Positions 35,414 through 43,638 of a DNA stretch of 64,000 nt are shown here, in pieces. Numbering within the stretch: the first letter of the stretch is position 1; the number at the start of each line of letters is the position of its first letter. Source of the DNA: Bacillota bacterium (GTDB lineage Bacteria > Bacillota_A > Clostridia > Christensenellales > Aristaeellaceae); assembly GCA_023421735.1 (NCBI GenBank), contig JAEZSP010000082.1, positions 24,381 through 88,380 of the forward strand. The letters run 5' to 3'. The position numbers were made by a program, and so were the translations under genes. The notes under the pieces were generated by a model that worked only from the letters and a program-made list of their open reading frames with translations, searched no databases and was not told where the DNA came from.

Positions 35414-35698
35414 ATGAAAATCAAGCCGCTGGCAGATCGCGTTGTGATCAAGAATGTCGAGGCCGAGGAAACCACCAAGGGCGGCATCCTTTTGACCAAC
35501 TCCGCCAAGGAAAAACCCCAGATGGCAGTCGTACTGGCTGTGGGCCCGGGCGGACTTGTGGACGGCAAGGAAGTCAAGATGTATGTTGCCGAGGGGCAGA
35601 AGGTGTTTTATTCCAAATATGCCGGTACCGAAGTCAAGATGGATGGCGAAGAGTACATCATCGTGCGTCAGTCGGACATTCTGGCGATCGTCGAATAA
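35414..35698 (+). CDS. groES: Co-chaperonin GroES
   Basis: A 94-residue GroES: starts MKIKPLADRVVIK, has the mobile loop EETTKGGILL, and ends EEYIIVRQSDILAIVE. Forms the heptameric lid of GroEL. AAGGAGG lies before the ATG. First gene of the CIRCE-controlled operon. Confidence 0.97.
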   Translation: MKIKPLADRVVIKNVEAEETTKGGILLTNSAKEKPQMAVVLAVGPGGLVDGKEVKMYVAEGQKVFYSKYAGTEVKMDGEEYIIVRQSDILAIVE

Positions 35699-35708
35699 CG
35701 GGAGGTAG

Positions 35709-37346
<1,638 letters not shown>

Positions 37347-37365
37347 ACCCGACGGGAGAACAGTC

Positions 37366-37427
37366 GGGGGCAAGGCCCCCGGCCCCCGCCAGGGGGAAGG
37401 AGTCCCCTTGGAATCCCATGCTGGGAT
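37366..37427 (+). repeat. Three-hairpin GC-rich 3' repeat, copy A
   Basis: Hairpin 1 at 37366-37380 (GGGGG-CAAGG-CCCCC), linker CCCCCGC, hairpin 2 at 37389-37411 (CCAGGGGGA / TCCCCTTGG), hairpin 3 at 37413-37427 (ATCCC / GGGAT). It sits between the groEL stop and the operon terminator. A homologous copy is at 38413-38480 in opposite genome orientation but the same orientation relative to its own upstream gene. Confidence 0.75.
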
Positions 37428-37447
37428 GCAATTTCATATATCAGACG

Positions 37448-37486
37448 GCCGTTCGGGGGCTCAAACCCCGAACGGCTCTATTTGTT
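37448..37486 (+). terminator. groESL terminator
   Basis: GCCGTTCGGGG / CCCCGAACGGC stem with a short loop, then an interrupted T tract TCTATTTGTTTT. Confidence 0.75.
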
Positions 37487-37515
37487 TTGGGTTGTGCGCT
37501 TGATTTTCGAGGCTG

Positions 37516-37544
37516 TTGCCGCAGAGGAAAGTGCGATGTATAAT
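37516..37544 (+). promoter_or_regulatory. Promoter of the metalloprotease-like gene
   Basis: -35 TTGCCG (37516-37521), 17-base spacer, consensus -10 TATAAT (37539-37544). Confidence 0.78.
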
Positions 37545-37566
37545 GTGAAAAGGGAGGTGAACGGCG

Positions 37567-38343
37567 ATGGTCATCGACGACGGAATTGTAAGGCGCTACC
37601 TTGCCGGGGAGTCACTGGACGCCGATCGGGAGCATTGGATTTACCGTGCCGAGGGTCCGGAAAGTCTCTTTTCTGCGCCCGATCCGGAGAATACGCATTG
37701 GGTAGCGAAGCTACACGATAAATTGATCGAACAGATTTATGCGTATGTTCCCAGAAATCACGCGGCAGCCAAGGCAATCTTCCCCTTTTTTGACGAGGTT
37801 GCAAGCGATTTTACGATCATGTTGGTCGTCGGCTTCCCAGACCCCTATGAGGCGATGATGCTAGAATCACCGGATGGGGAATCTGTGATGGTGTTTGACC
37901 TGATCCAGTTTGGCGAAGAATCGTTGGAGGAGGATTACAGCTGCCACCGGGTACTCACCCACGAGTTGATTCACATGTGCCTTCACCGGGATTACCCGCA
38001 GCCGAAAAATCCGACGTATCGCGCGGACATGGACTATTTGGTCTTCGACGAGGGTTTTGCGCATGCCCTTACATATCCCGCGGACATCGGATCATTTCAG
38101 TTCGACGCCGCGCTGGAGGATCGATTTCGCACCGCGCGGGAGACACTGCGTTCGGCCCTGGCTGAAACCGATCCGGATCGTCAGCGGGAGCTTCGCACAG
38201 CTGCTGACACGGGCAGATATTGGAATAAATTCGGCGCCATTGCCGGGAAACTGTTTTTGCTCAAACACGTGGGCGATATTGGCGCAATTTATCGATCCGG
38301 CTGGAATGGATTTGCGCGGCGGGTTGTGGCAAACGAGCCGTAA
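37567..38343 (+). CDS. Putative zinc metalloprotease-like protein (gluzincin pattern)
   Basis: A 258-residue soluble protein with HELIH at residues 132-136 and DEGFAHAL at 161-168, matching HExxH plus a downstream Glu (E162) as third zinc ligand. No signal peptide is seen, so it should be cytosolic. GGGAGG precedes ATG. The substrate and family name are unknown to me. It is a single-gene unit flanked by the two three-hairpin repeats. Confidence 0.68.
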   Translation: MVIDDGIVRRYLAGESLDADREHWIYRAEGPESLFSAPDPENTHWVAKLHDKLIEQIYAYVPRNHAAAKAIFPFFDEVASDFTIMLVVGFPDPYEAMMLESPDGESVMVFDLIQFGEESLEEDYSCHRVLTHELIHMCLHRDYPQPKNPTYRADMDYLVFDEGFAHALTYPADIGSFQFDAALEDRFRTARETLRSALAETDPDRQRELRTAADTGRYWNKFGAIAGKLFLLKHVGDIGAIYRSGWNGFARRVVANEP

Positions 38344-38354
38344 ACATCAAAACG

Positions 38355-38395
38355 AAAAAATCCGATCGCGCGGGGCCTAGGCCCCGCGTGATCGA
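38355..38395 (-). terminator. Terminator of the lrp-aminotransferase operon
   Basis: Near-perfect stem GATC-x-CGCGGGGCC / GGCCCCGCG-x-GATC with minimal loop; on the minus strand GGATTTTTTCGTTTT follows. It may also stop the plus-strand metalloprotease transcript less efficiently. Confidence 0.8.
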
Positions 38396-38412
38396 CGTGA
38401 AAAATCAGGTCT

Positions 38413-38480
38413 TCCCCAGTTCGGGATTCTCAAGGGACATTGCCCCTTGAGCGGGGGTCCAGGGGGTAGAGCCTCCCTGG
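38413..38480 (-). repeat. Three-hairpin GC-rich 3' repeat, copy B
   Basis: Read on the minus strand: hairpin 1 at 38480-38459 (CCAGGGAGG / CCCCCTGG), linker CCCCCGC, hairpin 2 at 38451-38429 (CTCAAGGG / CCCTTGAG), hairpin 3 at 38426-38413 (TCCC / GGGGA). It lies between the aminotransferase stop and its terminator. Stem sequences differ from copy A while pairing is kept. Confidence 0.75.
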
Positions 38481-38482
38481 CG

Positions 38483-39667
38483 TCATCCCCGCAAAGTATC
38501 TACAAACGCCCCGATGCGCTTTGCGGCCTCGACGATGTTCTGGTTGGAGGAGGCGCAGGAGCAGCGGATATGGCCTTCGCCGAGGGAGCCAAAAGCGTCG
38601 CCGGGTACGGTGGCGACTTTTTGCTCCCGCAGCAGACGCTCGCAAAATTCCTGAGAAGAGAGACCGGTTGATTTGACCGAAGGGAATACGTAGAATGCGC
38701 CCATCGGCTCGTGGCAGGGGAGTCCCGCTGCCTGAAACCCTTCGAGCAGGATCCGACGACGCATGTTGTATGCATCGACCATGCGGCGGACATCCGAGAA
38801 GTCGTTTGCGAAATTGACGCGCAGTGCCTCAATGGCGGCGTACTGGGCGGCGGTGGGCGCGCACATGATGGTGTACTGATGGATTTTGAGCATCACATCG
38901 AGAAGCTCTTTGGGCGCGCAGATGTAGCCGAGCCGCCAGCCGGTCATGGCAAATGCCTTGGAGAATCCGTTCAGGGTAATCGTACGCTCCCGCATGCCGG
39001 GGATTGTTGCAAACGAGATATGCCCCTCGCCGGTGTAATTGAGTTCGGAATAGATTTCGTCCGAGATCACGATGATGTTTGTGGGCCTGAGGATCTCCGC
39101 AATGGCCTCAAAGTCCTCTTTGCGCATCACCGCGCCGGTGGGGTTGTTGGGATAGGGCATGATGATCGCCTTGGTTTTTTCGGTGATGAGGGATTTGAGT
39201 ACGTCGGGCTGCAGCCGGAACATGTTTTCCATGTCCGTGGGCGCAGGCACGACGACGCCGTTTGAGAATGCGACGCCCGGCATATAGGACACGTAACTCG
39301 GGTCGGGCACGATCACCTCGTCTCCCGGTTCGAGCAGCGCGCGCAGCGCCAGGTCGATCCCCTCGCTCGCACCGACGGTCACCATGATCTCGGTCGTGGG
39401 ATCGTAATCCATGAAGTGGCGCTCGCTCTCATATCGGGCGATCAGGCGGCACAGTTCCTTGAGCCCGCGGTTGGCCGTATAGTGGGTTTGACCGCGGCGC
39501 AGGGAATAGATGGCCGCATCCGTGTACGTCCAGGGCGTATTGAAATCGGGTTCGCCGACGCCCAGGGAAATAACGCCCTGCATTTCGCTGACGATATCGA
39601 AAAACTTGCGGATGCCGGACGGCGGCACTTCCGCCATACGGCGCGAAAGTATGTGATCGTAATTCAT
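38483..39667 (-). CDS. PLP-dependent class I/II aminotransferase
   Basis: A 394-residue aminotransferase of the AspC/PatA fold. VTVGASEGIDLALRALL binds the cofactor phosphate, PNNPTGAV and ISDEIYSEL position the ring, and LNGFSKAFAMTGWRLGY carries the PLP lysine; a C-terminal RCSCASS region holds the carboxylate-binding Arg. Substrate probably an aromatic or branched amino acid. Its start overlaps the Lrp stop by 4 bases, so the regulator and enzyme are coupled. Confidence 0.92.
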   Translation of the reverse strand: MNYDHILSRRMAEVPPSGIRKFFDIVSEMQGVISLGVGEPDFNTPWTYTDAAIYSLRRGQTHYTANRGLKELCRLIARYESERHFMDYDPTTEIMVTVGASEGIDLALRALLEPGDEVIVPDPSYVSYMPGVAFSNGVVVPAPTDMENMFRLQPDVLKSLITEKTKAIIMPYPNNPTGAVMRKEDFEAIAEILRPTNIIVISDEIYSELNYTGEGHISFATIPGMRERTITLNGFSKAFAMTGWRLGYICAPKELLDVMLKIHQYTIMCAPTAAQYAAIEALRVNFANDFSDVRRMVDAYNMRRRILLEGFQAAGLPCHEPMGAFYVFPSVKSTGLSSQEFCERLLREQKVATVPGDAFGSLGEGHIRCSCASSNQNIVEAAKRIGAFVDTLRG

Positions 39668-40155
39668 GGGGACACCTGCAGCCGGTCGTCCTCGGCGGCC
39701 TCATCGATGATGACGCCTTCCGTCTTATATTTTTTGAGTACAAAATGCGTGGCGGTTGACATCACGCCGTCGATGGTCGACAGCTTTTCGGCCACAAAGA
39801 GTGCCAACTGCTTGAGCGTGCGCGCCCGGAGCATGACCATGAGGTCGTAACCGCCCGACATGAGAAAGACGCTCGACACCTCGTCAAAGCGGTAAATGTG
39901 CTCGGCCACGGCGTCAAAGCCCCGGTCGCGCATGGGCGTGATGCGCACTTCGATGAGCGCCTCGACCAGTTCGGTCTCCACCTTTTCCCAGTCGATGAGC
40001 GCGGGATATTTAATGATGATGCGCTGTTTCTCGAGCCGCGCCACCGTATCCGCGACCTCTGCCTGGCTCACGCCCAGCATCGTGGCCATTTGGGAAATAT
40101 CCGTGCGCGCATCCTCGGCGAGGATATCGAGGATGGATAGCTCAAGACTTCGCAT
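39664..40155 (-). CDS. Lrp/AsnC family regulator
   Basis: A 163-residue feast/famine regulator: N-terminal helix-turn-helix (DISQMATMLGVSQAEVADTVARLEKQ) and C-terminal RAM domain (SSVFLMSGGYDLMVMLRA) that binds amino acids. ATG 40155 has a GGGGG site; the in-frame upstream ATG lies inside the promoter. Likely controls itself and the aminotransferase. Confidence 0.9.
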   Translation of the reverse strand: MRSLELSILDILAEDARTDISQMATMLGVSQAEVADTVARLEKQRIIIKYPALIDWEKVETELVEALIEVRITPMRDRGFDAVAEHIYRFDEVSSVFLMSGGYDLMVMLRARTLKQLALFVAEKLSTIDGVMSTATHFVLKKYKTEGVIIDEAAEDDRLQVSP

Positions 40156-40178
40156 GTATGTCTGCCCCCTTATCAATA

Positions 40179-40216
40179 TTGGTACCAAGTTTAAGGGATC
40201 GGGGGGCGATTGTCAA
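40179..40216 (-). promoter_or_regulatory. Promoter and candidate operator of the lrp operon
   Basis: Minus-strand -35 TTGACA (40211-40216), 17-base spacer, -10 TAAACT (40188-40193). A perfect palindrome TTGGTACCAA (40179-40188) abuts the -10 and could be an autorepression site. Confidence 0.8.
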
Positions 40217-40261
40217 GTAGACCAATTTTGCTTCTTTATGGCGAAACCTGCCAAAACGGGC

Positions 40262-40285
40262 GATGGGGCGCGCAAGCGCCCCATC
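40262..40285 (-). terminator. Terminator-like hairpin after the anti-sigma gene
   Basis: Perfect GATGGGGCGC / GCGCCCCATC stem with a four-base loop; on the minus strand GCCCGTTTT follows, a weak T tract. Confidence 0.6.
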
Positions 40286-40288
40286 GCG

Positions 40289-41188
40289 TTAGTTTGTGGG
40301 AACGGGGATTGTCCCGAATGTCTCGTCTGTTGCATGTTTCACAATGCGCAGCACGGCTACTTCCGCGTCAAGGCCCACAATCGTATCCTGTCGGAACACT
40401 TCCGAACCATCTTCGAGGAATGCGAGGCCGATGCTGCCGCCCATGCCATAATCCAGTACGTTGCCGTCCGCGTCGAGAAATTCGATCCAGTAGCCCATGC
40501 GTGGTTCGGGCAGATCGTAGTCAAAGTTCACGAACGCCACCTGTGAAAGCGGCGACCGATAGAGCTCGAAGCTGTACACGGTGAGAGTACCGTCATCCGA
40601 GACCGTCTTTTCGGAAATAGGTTGCTTCATCTGCGCCTCGGTTTTGTCGAGGGCGAAGGAGACCTCCGCGCTTCCCAGCGCCATTACGGTCAGTGTGAGC
40701 CGATCAGGCACCTTCTCGTCCAGAAGGATGTTGACCCACATCATCCGCGTATCGCCCTCATCCCACGTGCCGATGGAGATGTTGTCAAATTCCACTTCTT
40801 CCGCTGCGACGCTGATGTTCCCGTCCCAGCCGGGTTGTAGAATGGCGCCGGTATACGCGACCATTAAATCCAACGTCTTGCCGGCATAAGCTGCCTCTGT
40901 GACGGTCATCGTAATGCCGCCGACGGTCGCGGAACCGAGGTCACGCGCGATGATGGCCTCCGCGCCTTCGGCGGGCTCGATGCCATATTCCCTCAGATTG
41001 TCGATCAGCCCCGATTGAACCGCCGCATATGCAATGCTCGCCAGAAGCGCAGCGATGAGCGTTGCGATCAGCAGGATCGTCCAATTCCTTTTTCCGTGGA
41101 TCATCTTCTTCTCCTCCTTCTCCCGGAGCGCGCGTTCGACGGCCTCTTCGAAGCGCGCGGGAGCCTGTGCGGCCTTCCAGTCCCTCAT
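40289..41188 (-). CDS. Anti-sigma factor-like membrane protein (DUF4179-like)
   Basis: A 299-residue protein: short cytoplasmic helical N-terminus, one membrane helix (about 36-57), and an extracellular beta-rich domain of about 230 residues. Its ATG overlaps the sigma gene stop by 4 bases. By architecture it is the membrane-bound anti-sigma partner that would hold the ECF factor until an envelope signal. The assignment to DUF4179-type is tentative. Confidence 0.72.
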   Translation of the reverse strand: MRDWKAAQAPARFEEAVERALREKEEKKMIHGKRNWTILLIATLIAALLASIAYAAVQSGLIDNLREYGIEPAEGAEAIIARDLGSATVGGITMTVTEAAYAGKTLDLMVAYTGAILQPGWDGNISVAAEEVEFDNISIGTWDEGDTRMMWVNILLDEKVPDRLTLTVMALGSAEVSFALDKTEAQMKQPISEKTVSDDGTLTVYSFELYRSPLSQVAFVNFDYDLPEPRMGYWIEFLDADGNVLDYGMGGSIGLAFLEDGSEVFRQDTIVGLDAEVAVLRIVKHATDETFGTIPVPTN

Positions 41189-41646
41189 GCCTCATCACCG
41201 CCTTCCAGCGCGTCCTTCAGTCGTCCGCGCGCGGTGAACAAGCGCCGCTTGATTGTTCCAAGCGGGAGATTCAGCATGTGCGCGATGTCCGCGAGGGGAT
41301 AACCCTCGACGTAATGAAGCAGCACGGGGAGCCGATACTTGATGTCGAGCGATTCCAGCGCATCCATGAGACCGATTTGCGGGGGTTCCCCTGTGCGGGT
41401 TTCCTCCGCAAGTGGCCCAGGCCTTTTTCTGCGACTAATCCTGCGACATTCGTTGATGAGGATGCGGATTACCCAGGTTTCGAAGTACCGCTCCTCCCGC
41501 ACCGCGTGCAGGCTTCGCCACGCCTTGATGACCGCCTCCTGGGCCGCGTCTTCCCGATCCGCTTCGCAAGAGAGAAGCGTCCGGCTCACGCGGTACAGGC
41601 GGGGTATCAGGGCGCGGATGCGTGTGTCAAATTCCGTCTCGTTCAT
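41185..41646 (-). CDS. ECF RNA polymerase sigma factor
   Basis: A 153-residue group IV sigma factor. Region 2 spans about residues 10-75 (DREDAAQEAVIKAWRSL, FETWVIRILINECRR) and region 4 about 95-145 (LPVLLHYVEGYPLADIAHMLNLPLGTIKRRLFTARGRLK). GGAGG precedes the ATG. It heads a two-gene operon with its anti-sigma partner. An ECF-like promoter is seen upstream. Confidence 0.93.
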   Translation of the reverse strand: MNETEFDTRIRALIPRLYRVSRTLLSCEADREDAAQEAVIKAWRSLHAVREERYFETWVIRILINECRRISRRKRPGPLAEETRTGEPPQIGLMDALESLDIKYRLPVLLHYVEGYPLADIAHMLNLPLGTIKRRLFTARGRLKDALEGGDEA

Positions 41647-41661
41647 GGCATCCTCCGCGTT

Positions 41662-41706
41662 TGTCGATCGACACCCGTTAGATGACGCGGGATTGGCAAA
41701 AGGTTC
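41662..41706 (-). promoter_or_regulatory. Possible autoregulated ECF promoter and palindrome
   Basis: Minus strand GAAC (41703-41706), 15-base gap, CGTC (41684-41687), resembling ECF -35/-10 elements. A perfect 12-base palindrome TGTCGATCGACA (41662-41673) lies between it and the sigma start. Confidence 0.4.
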
Positions 41707-41718
41707 GCACAGGCATGA

Positions 41719-41742
41719 AAAAAAGCGGGCTTCCCCGCCTTA
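41719..41742 (-). terminator. Terminator of the VanZ gene
   Basis: Minus strand GCGGG / CCCGC stem, loop GAAG, then seven T; overlaps the last codon of the VanZ gene. Confidence 0.75.
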
Positions 41743-42234
41743 TGTGCCGCTCAATTTCCGGTATCGCCGCCTGATCACCGCGCTTTCCCAGATCCACGCG
41801 ATGAGAGACGCGATCAATATGCCCAAAAACGCGCCCGCCATGTCGATGCCCATGTCCGTGACGGAGCAGCCGCGCCCCGGTGCGGTCAATTCGGAAAGCT
41901 CATTCGTCACCGCAAGAGGCAGGCATAAGAGCAGCGCAATCAGCGCATTCGTAAACCTGCGCGGTTTGGTGGCATAGAGCGCGATGCGAATGAGGAAGCC
42001 CTCCGCCGCAAAGATGCTGAAATGGGCAAGCTTGCGCATGATGTGCTCAAACGTCGTTTCGTCAATGTTTAAAAACGAAAGCCGCCTGAGCACGCCGCGC
42101 GCGAACCAGCCGCTCAATTGAGCCGAATCCGCCGCCGTCTGGCGGGAAAGATAAAAAAGGACATAGATCCAGCCCGCCGCCAGCAACCACCAGAAGATTG
42201 CGGCGACGCGCACGCGTTTTTTATGATTTTGCAT
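41740..42234 (-). CDS. VanZ family membrane protein
   Basis: A 164-residue protein with four helices. Family hallmarks: FLSRQTAADSAQLS, MRKLAHFSIFAAEG and NELSELTAPGRGCSVTDMGIDMAGAFLG. VanZ-like proteins are linked to low-level glycopeptide resistance, but most chromosomal copies have no proven role. No van cluster is nearby. Confidence 0.85.
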   Translation of the reverse strand: MQNHKKRVRVAAIFWWLLAAGWIYVLFYLSRQTAADSAQLSGWFARGVLRRLSFLNIDETTFEHIMRKLAHFSIFAAEGFLIRIALYATKPRRFTNALIALLLCLPLAVTNELSELTAPGRGCSVTDMGIDMAGAFLGILIASLIAWIWESAVIRRRYRKLSGT

Positions 42235-42322
42235 GAAGACTCCTTCATCGGCATACGCCGCGTTATGCCGCGTTATTTGGAAAACACGCCTTATGACGCA
42301 TGCGCAGACCGTTTGGTTTCAT

Positions 42323-43453
42323 CTATATATCCGCGACATCGACCCAAACGCCCGTCTGCGCAGCCGTCTGGATGCGAACGAGCAGCCTTTGCAGCCGTGC
42401 GCCGTCTTCGACCGTATTTTCCGGGCGCACACCGCGATCAATCGCATCGAGGAACGAGAAGTAGCAGTGCGTGTGACCGCGATCCCAGCCCACGGTGTTT
42501 TTCGGCGGCAAAAACGAGCCGCCTGGCGCGGGATAGCGCGCCACGGATTCGATGTCGACAAAGCCGCGCATGCCGCCCAGCGGCGCTTCCGCAAGCGTGT
42601 TGTCATAAAAGCGCACGTAGTTTGGTTGCATGAGATTCCAGAGGATGGCGCCCCGGTCGCCGCGCAGATCAACGGTCAGCTCATCATTCGCCCCGGTCGC
42701 GATCTTCGATGCTTCTATGGTGCCGAGCGCGCCGTTTTTCATGCGCAGAATCACCAGTTCCATGTCCTCTGTCAGTGCCCGCGTGGTACCGCCGCCCGCC
42801 AAGGGTCGCTGTGCATAGAGCGTGCGCGCCGCAGCAGACACCTTTTCCGGATAACCGCACAGCCATGTGACTAAATCAAGTGCGTGGCTTCCGAGATCCA
42901 AAAGGACGCCGCCCTGTTCGGTCTGCTTCCAGCCGATGGGCTTTTGGGGGTCGATGGAGCCGGAATGCAGATAACGCGCCTGAAACGACAGGAGGTTTCC
43001 GATTTTACCCTCGTCCACGAGCTGTTTTGCGCGCATCATGGAGGGCAGATAGCGGTTGTTGAAGACCATTTGCGTATAAACGCCTGTTTCCCGCGCGACG
43101 GCGGCGATGCGGTCTGCCGATGCCGCGTCCGTCGAAAGCGGCTTGTCGATGTAGACGTGTTTGCCCGCGCGCATGGCGGCAATCGCCATCTCCTCGTGGT
43201 TTTGGTTGGGCGTGCAGATGGAGACGATATCGATGTCGGAACGTGCGAAGAGCGATTTGTAATCGTCCGTATAATACGGCGCATCCAGTTCCGCCGCGCC
43301 TTCGCGCGCCTTTTCAAGCCGACGCGAACACACGCCTGCGATCTCTGCCCGAAAATTTGCGCCCGGATAAAAAAGTCCCAGCGCGCGCAGGGCATGTGCA
43401 TGCGTGCGTCCCATGAATCCCCAGCCAACGATACCAACGCGATATATTTTCAT
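42323..43453 (-). CDS. Gfo/Idh/MocA family oxidoreductase
   Basis: A 376-residue enzyme: Rossmann fold GIVGWGFMGRTHAHAL at the start, CTPNQNHEEMAIAAMRAGKHVYIDKPLS with the EKP-equivalent DKP, and a C-terminal substrate domain with GGVLLDLGSHALDLVTWL. NAD(P)-dependent oxidation of a sugar or inositol derivative is expected. TTGGAGG precedes the ATG. No pathway genes adjoin it. Confidence 0.88.
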   Translation of the reverse strand: MKIYRVGIVGWGFMGRTHAHALRALGLFYPGANFRAEIAGVCSRRLEKAREGAAELDAPYYTDDYKSLFARSDIDIVSICTPNQNHEEMAIAAMRAGKHVYIDKPLSTDAASADRIAAVARETGVYTQMVFNNRYLPSMMRAKQLVDEGKIGNLLSFQARYLHSGSIDPQKPIGWKQTEQGGVLLDLGSHALDLVTWLCGYPEKVSAAARTLYAQRPLAGGGTTRALTEDMELVILRMKNGALGTIEASKIATGANDELTVDLRGDRGAILWNLMQPNYVRFYDNTLAEAPLGGMRGFVDIESVARYPAPGGSFLPPKNTVGWDRGHTHCYFSFLDAIDRGVRPENTVEDGARLQRLLVRIQTAAQTGVWVDVADI

Positions 43454-43553
43454 GGCTCAATTCCTCCAAACGTGGTAATATTATACATCGAAACAGCTTT
43501 TGGCGCAATCAAGGCGCGCATTTAAGTATACGTAACACGTTATACGTTTTTGC

Positions 43554-43582
43554 TTGACACACAAGCCGCAAAAGTGTATTAT
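43554..43582 (+). promoter_or_regulatory. Promoter of the AAA+ coiled-coil gene
   Basis: -35 TTGACA (43554-43559), 17-base spacer, -10 TATTAT (43577-43582). A perfect inverted repeat AGAAATAG / CTATTTCT (43588-43595 and 43608-43615) begins at about the transcription start. Confidence 0.82.
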
Positions 43583-43638
43583 ATATTAGAAATAGAAATA
43601 TTTATAGCTATTTCTTTGTGCACCTTGGGGGGACGAAT

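Noticed and set aside
41740..42234. Glycopeptide-resistance cluster suspected from VanZ
   Set aside because: No vanA/H/X/R/S-type genes nearby; stand-alone VanZ-like genes are common.
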